DNA of 5,150 nt from positions 1 through 5,150 of the forward strand of contig JAUWPK010000272.1 of the NCBI GenBank assembly GCA_030611625.1. The letters run 5' to 3'. The DNA comes from Promethearchaeum sp. (lineage in GTDB: Archaea > Asgardarchaeota > Lokiarchaeia > Sigyniarchaeales > Promethearchaeaceae). Shown here piece by piece: positions 4,905 to 5,150 of the stretch. Position 1 is the stretch's first letter; each line of letters begins with the position of its first letter. The notes beneath the pieces are model-generated. The model was not told the DNA's origin. It was given only the letters and a program-made list of their open reading frames with translations, and did not search any database. The translations under genes were made by a program, and so were the position numbers.

Positions 4905-5150
4905 TTAGTTTTTAATTTTTGTTAATATGGATTTTATATTTGTTTTTAACTCTTCGTTTAGTTCTTTATCATTAAGGTGATTTTTCAAATAAGCCAAACT
5001 TTCAGGTAGCTTTCCAAATAAATTAATTACCAAAGTAATTATTTCTTCATTTTGCTTATTCAAATTTTTAATTATTTTATCTACAAGCACTTTTGAATGA
5101 TTTTGACCAATACGGAACAAAGCATCTTCAATTAATCTTCTTTTTTCTTT
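4905..5150 (-). CDS. C-terminal end of a helical, HEAT-like repeat protein (partial)
   Basis: The frame is open to the window edge, so the start lies beyond base 5150; a TTG at 5120 is internal. The 81 visible residues, followed by TAA, are rich in Leu, Ile, Lys, Glu and Asn and form alternating amphipathic helices: about LIEDALFRIG, KVLVDKIIKNLNK, EEIITLVINLFGKL, ESLAYLKNHL and LNEELKTNIKSILTKIKN. Pairs of such helices of roughly this spacing are typical of HEAT or armadillo-like scaffolds, which bind proteins or nucleic acids. The gene ends 51 bases before the AAA ATPase on the same strand, so the two could share a transcript; a TATA-like TTTTAAG in the gap (around 4880-4888) could alternatively drive the ATPase alone. 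No function can be named from this fragment. Confidence 0.7.
   Translation of the reverse strand, partial: KEKRRLIEDALFRIGQNHSKVLVDKIIKNLNKQNEEIITLVINLFGKLPESLAYLKNHLNDKELNEELKTNIKSILTKIKN

Noticed and set aside
4905..5120. Complete small 71-residue protein starting at a TTG
   Set aside because: The frame stays open to the window edge and the helical pattern continues upstream of the TTG, so this is the end of a longer gene.

Overview
The window is AT-rich (roughly one third G+C by eye) and almost certainly archaeal. The evidence is an archaeal/eukaryotic-type class II glycyl-tRNA synthetase, a single-AAA ATPase resembling the archaeal AMA group, a tRNA-Pro gene interrupted by an intron with a bulge-helix-bulge splice motif, TATA-box-like promoters with very short predicted leaders, and a VapBC toxin-antitoxin pair of archaeal type. 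Non-canonical tRNA introns are common in Thermoproteota, Thaumarchaeota and Asgard archaea, whereas AMA ATPases were first described in Archaeoglobus and methanogens. An Asgard-like lineage is my best guess, but phylum is inference only.

Layout, left to right: (i) 86-1063, plus strand, an unrecognised multi-spanning membrane protein. (ii) 1060-2589, minus strand, glycyl-tRNA synthetase; the two genes converge and share four bases at their stop codons. (iii) 2708-2739, a decayed copy of the 3' end of tRNA-Pro. (iv) 2749-3448, minus strand, vapC and vapB. (v) 3543-3657, minus strand, an intact tRNA-Pro(GGG) gene with a 38-nt D-loop intron. (vi) 3681-4853, minus strand, the AMA-like AAA ATPase. 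(vii) 4905-5150, minus strand, the C-terminal end of a helical, HEAT-like protein cut by the window edge.

The most notable structure is the vapBC region. The toxin-antitoxin pair lies exactly between the 3' end of the tRNA-Pro gene and a directly repeated, mutated copy of that end (T-arm, acceptor strand and CCA). This is what integration of an element into a tRNA gene leaves behind: an intact tRNA at one end and the displaced original 3' fragment at the other. At about 0.8 kb and with no integrase it would be a remnant, or a minimal element mobilised in trans. Before insertion the order was probably AAA ATPase - tRNA-Pro - glycyl-tRNA synthetase.

Other points: the ATPase carries an in-frame, near-identical 27-bp tandem duplication just after its GYP motif and ends in a hydrophobic-Phe-X tail resembling proteasome-docking tails. 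The tRNA intron can be placed to the base by a bulge-helix-bulge model that restores a normal D-arm. The synthetase has substitutions at positions usually associated with glycine recognition.
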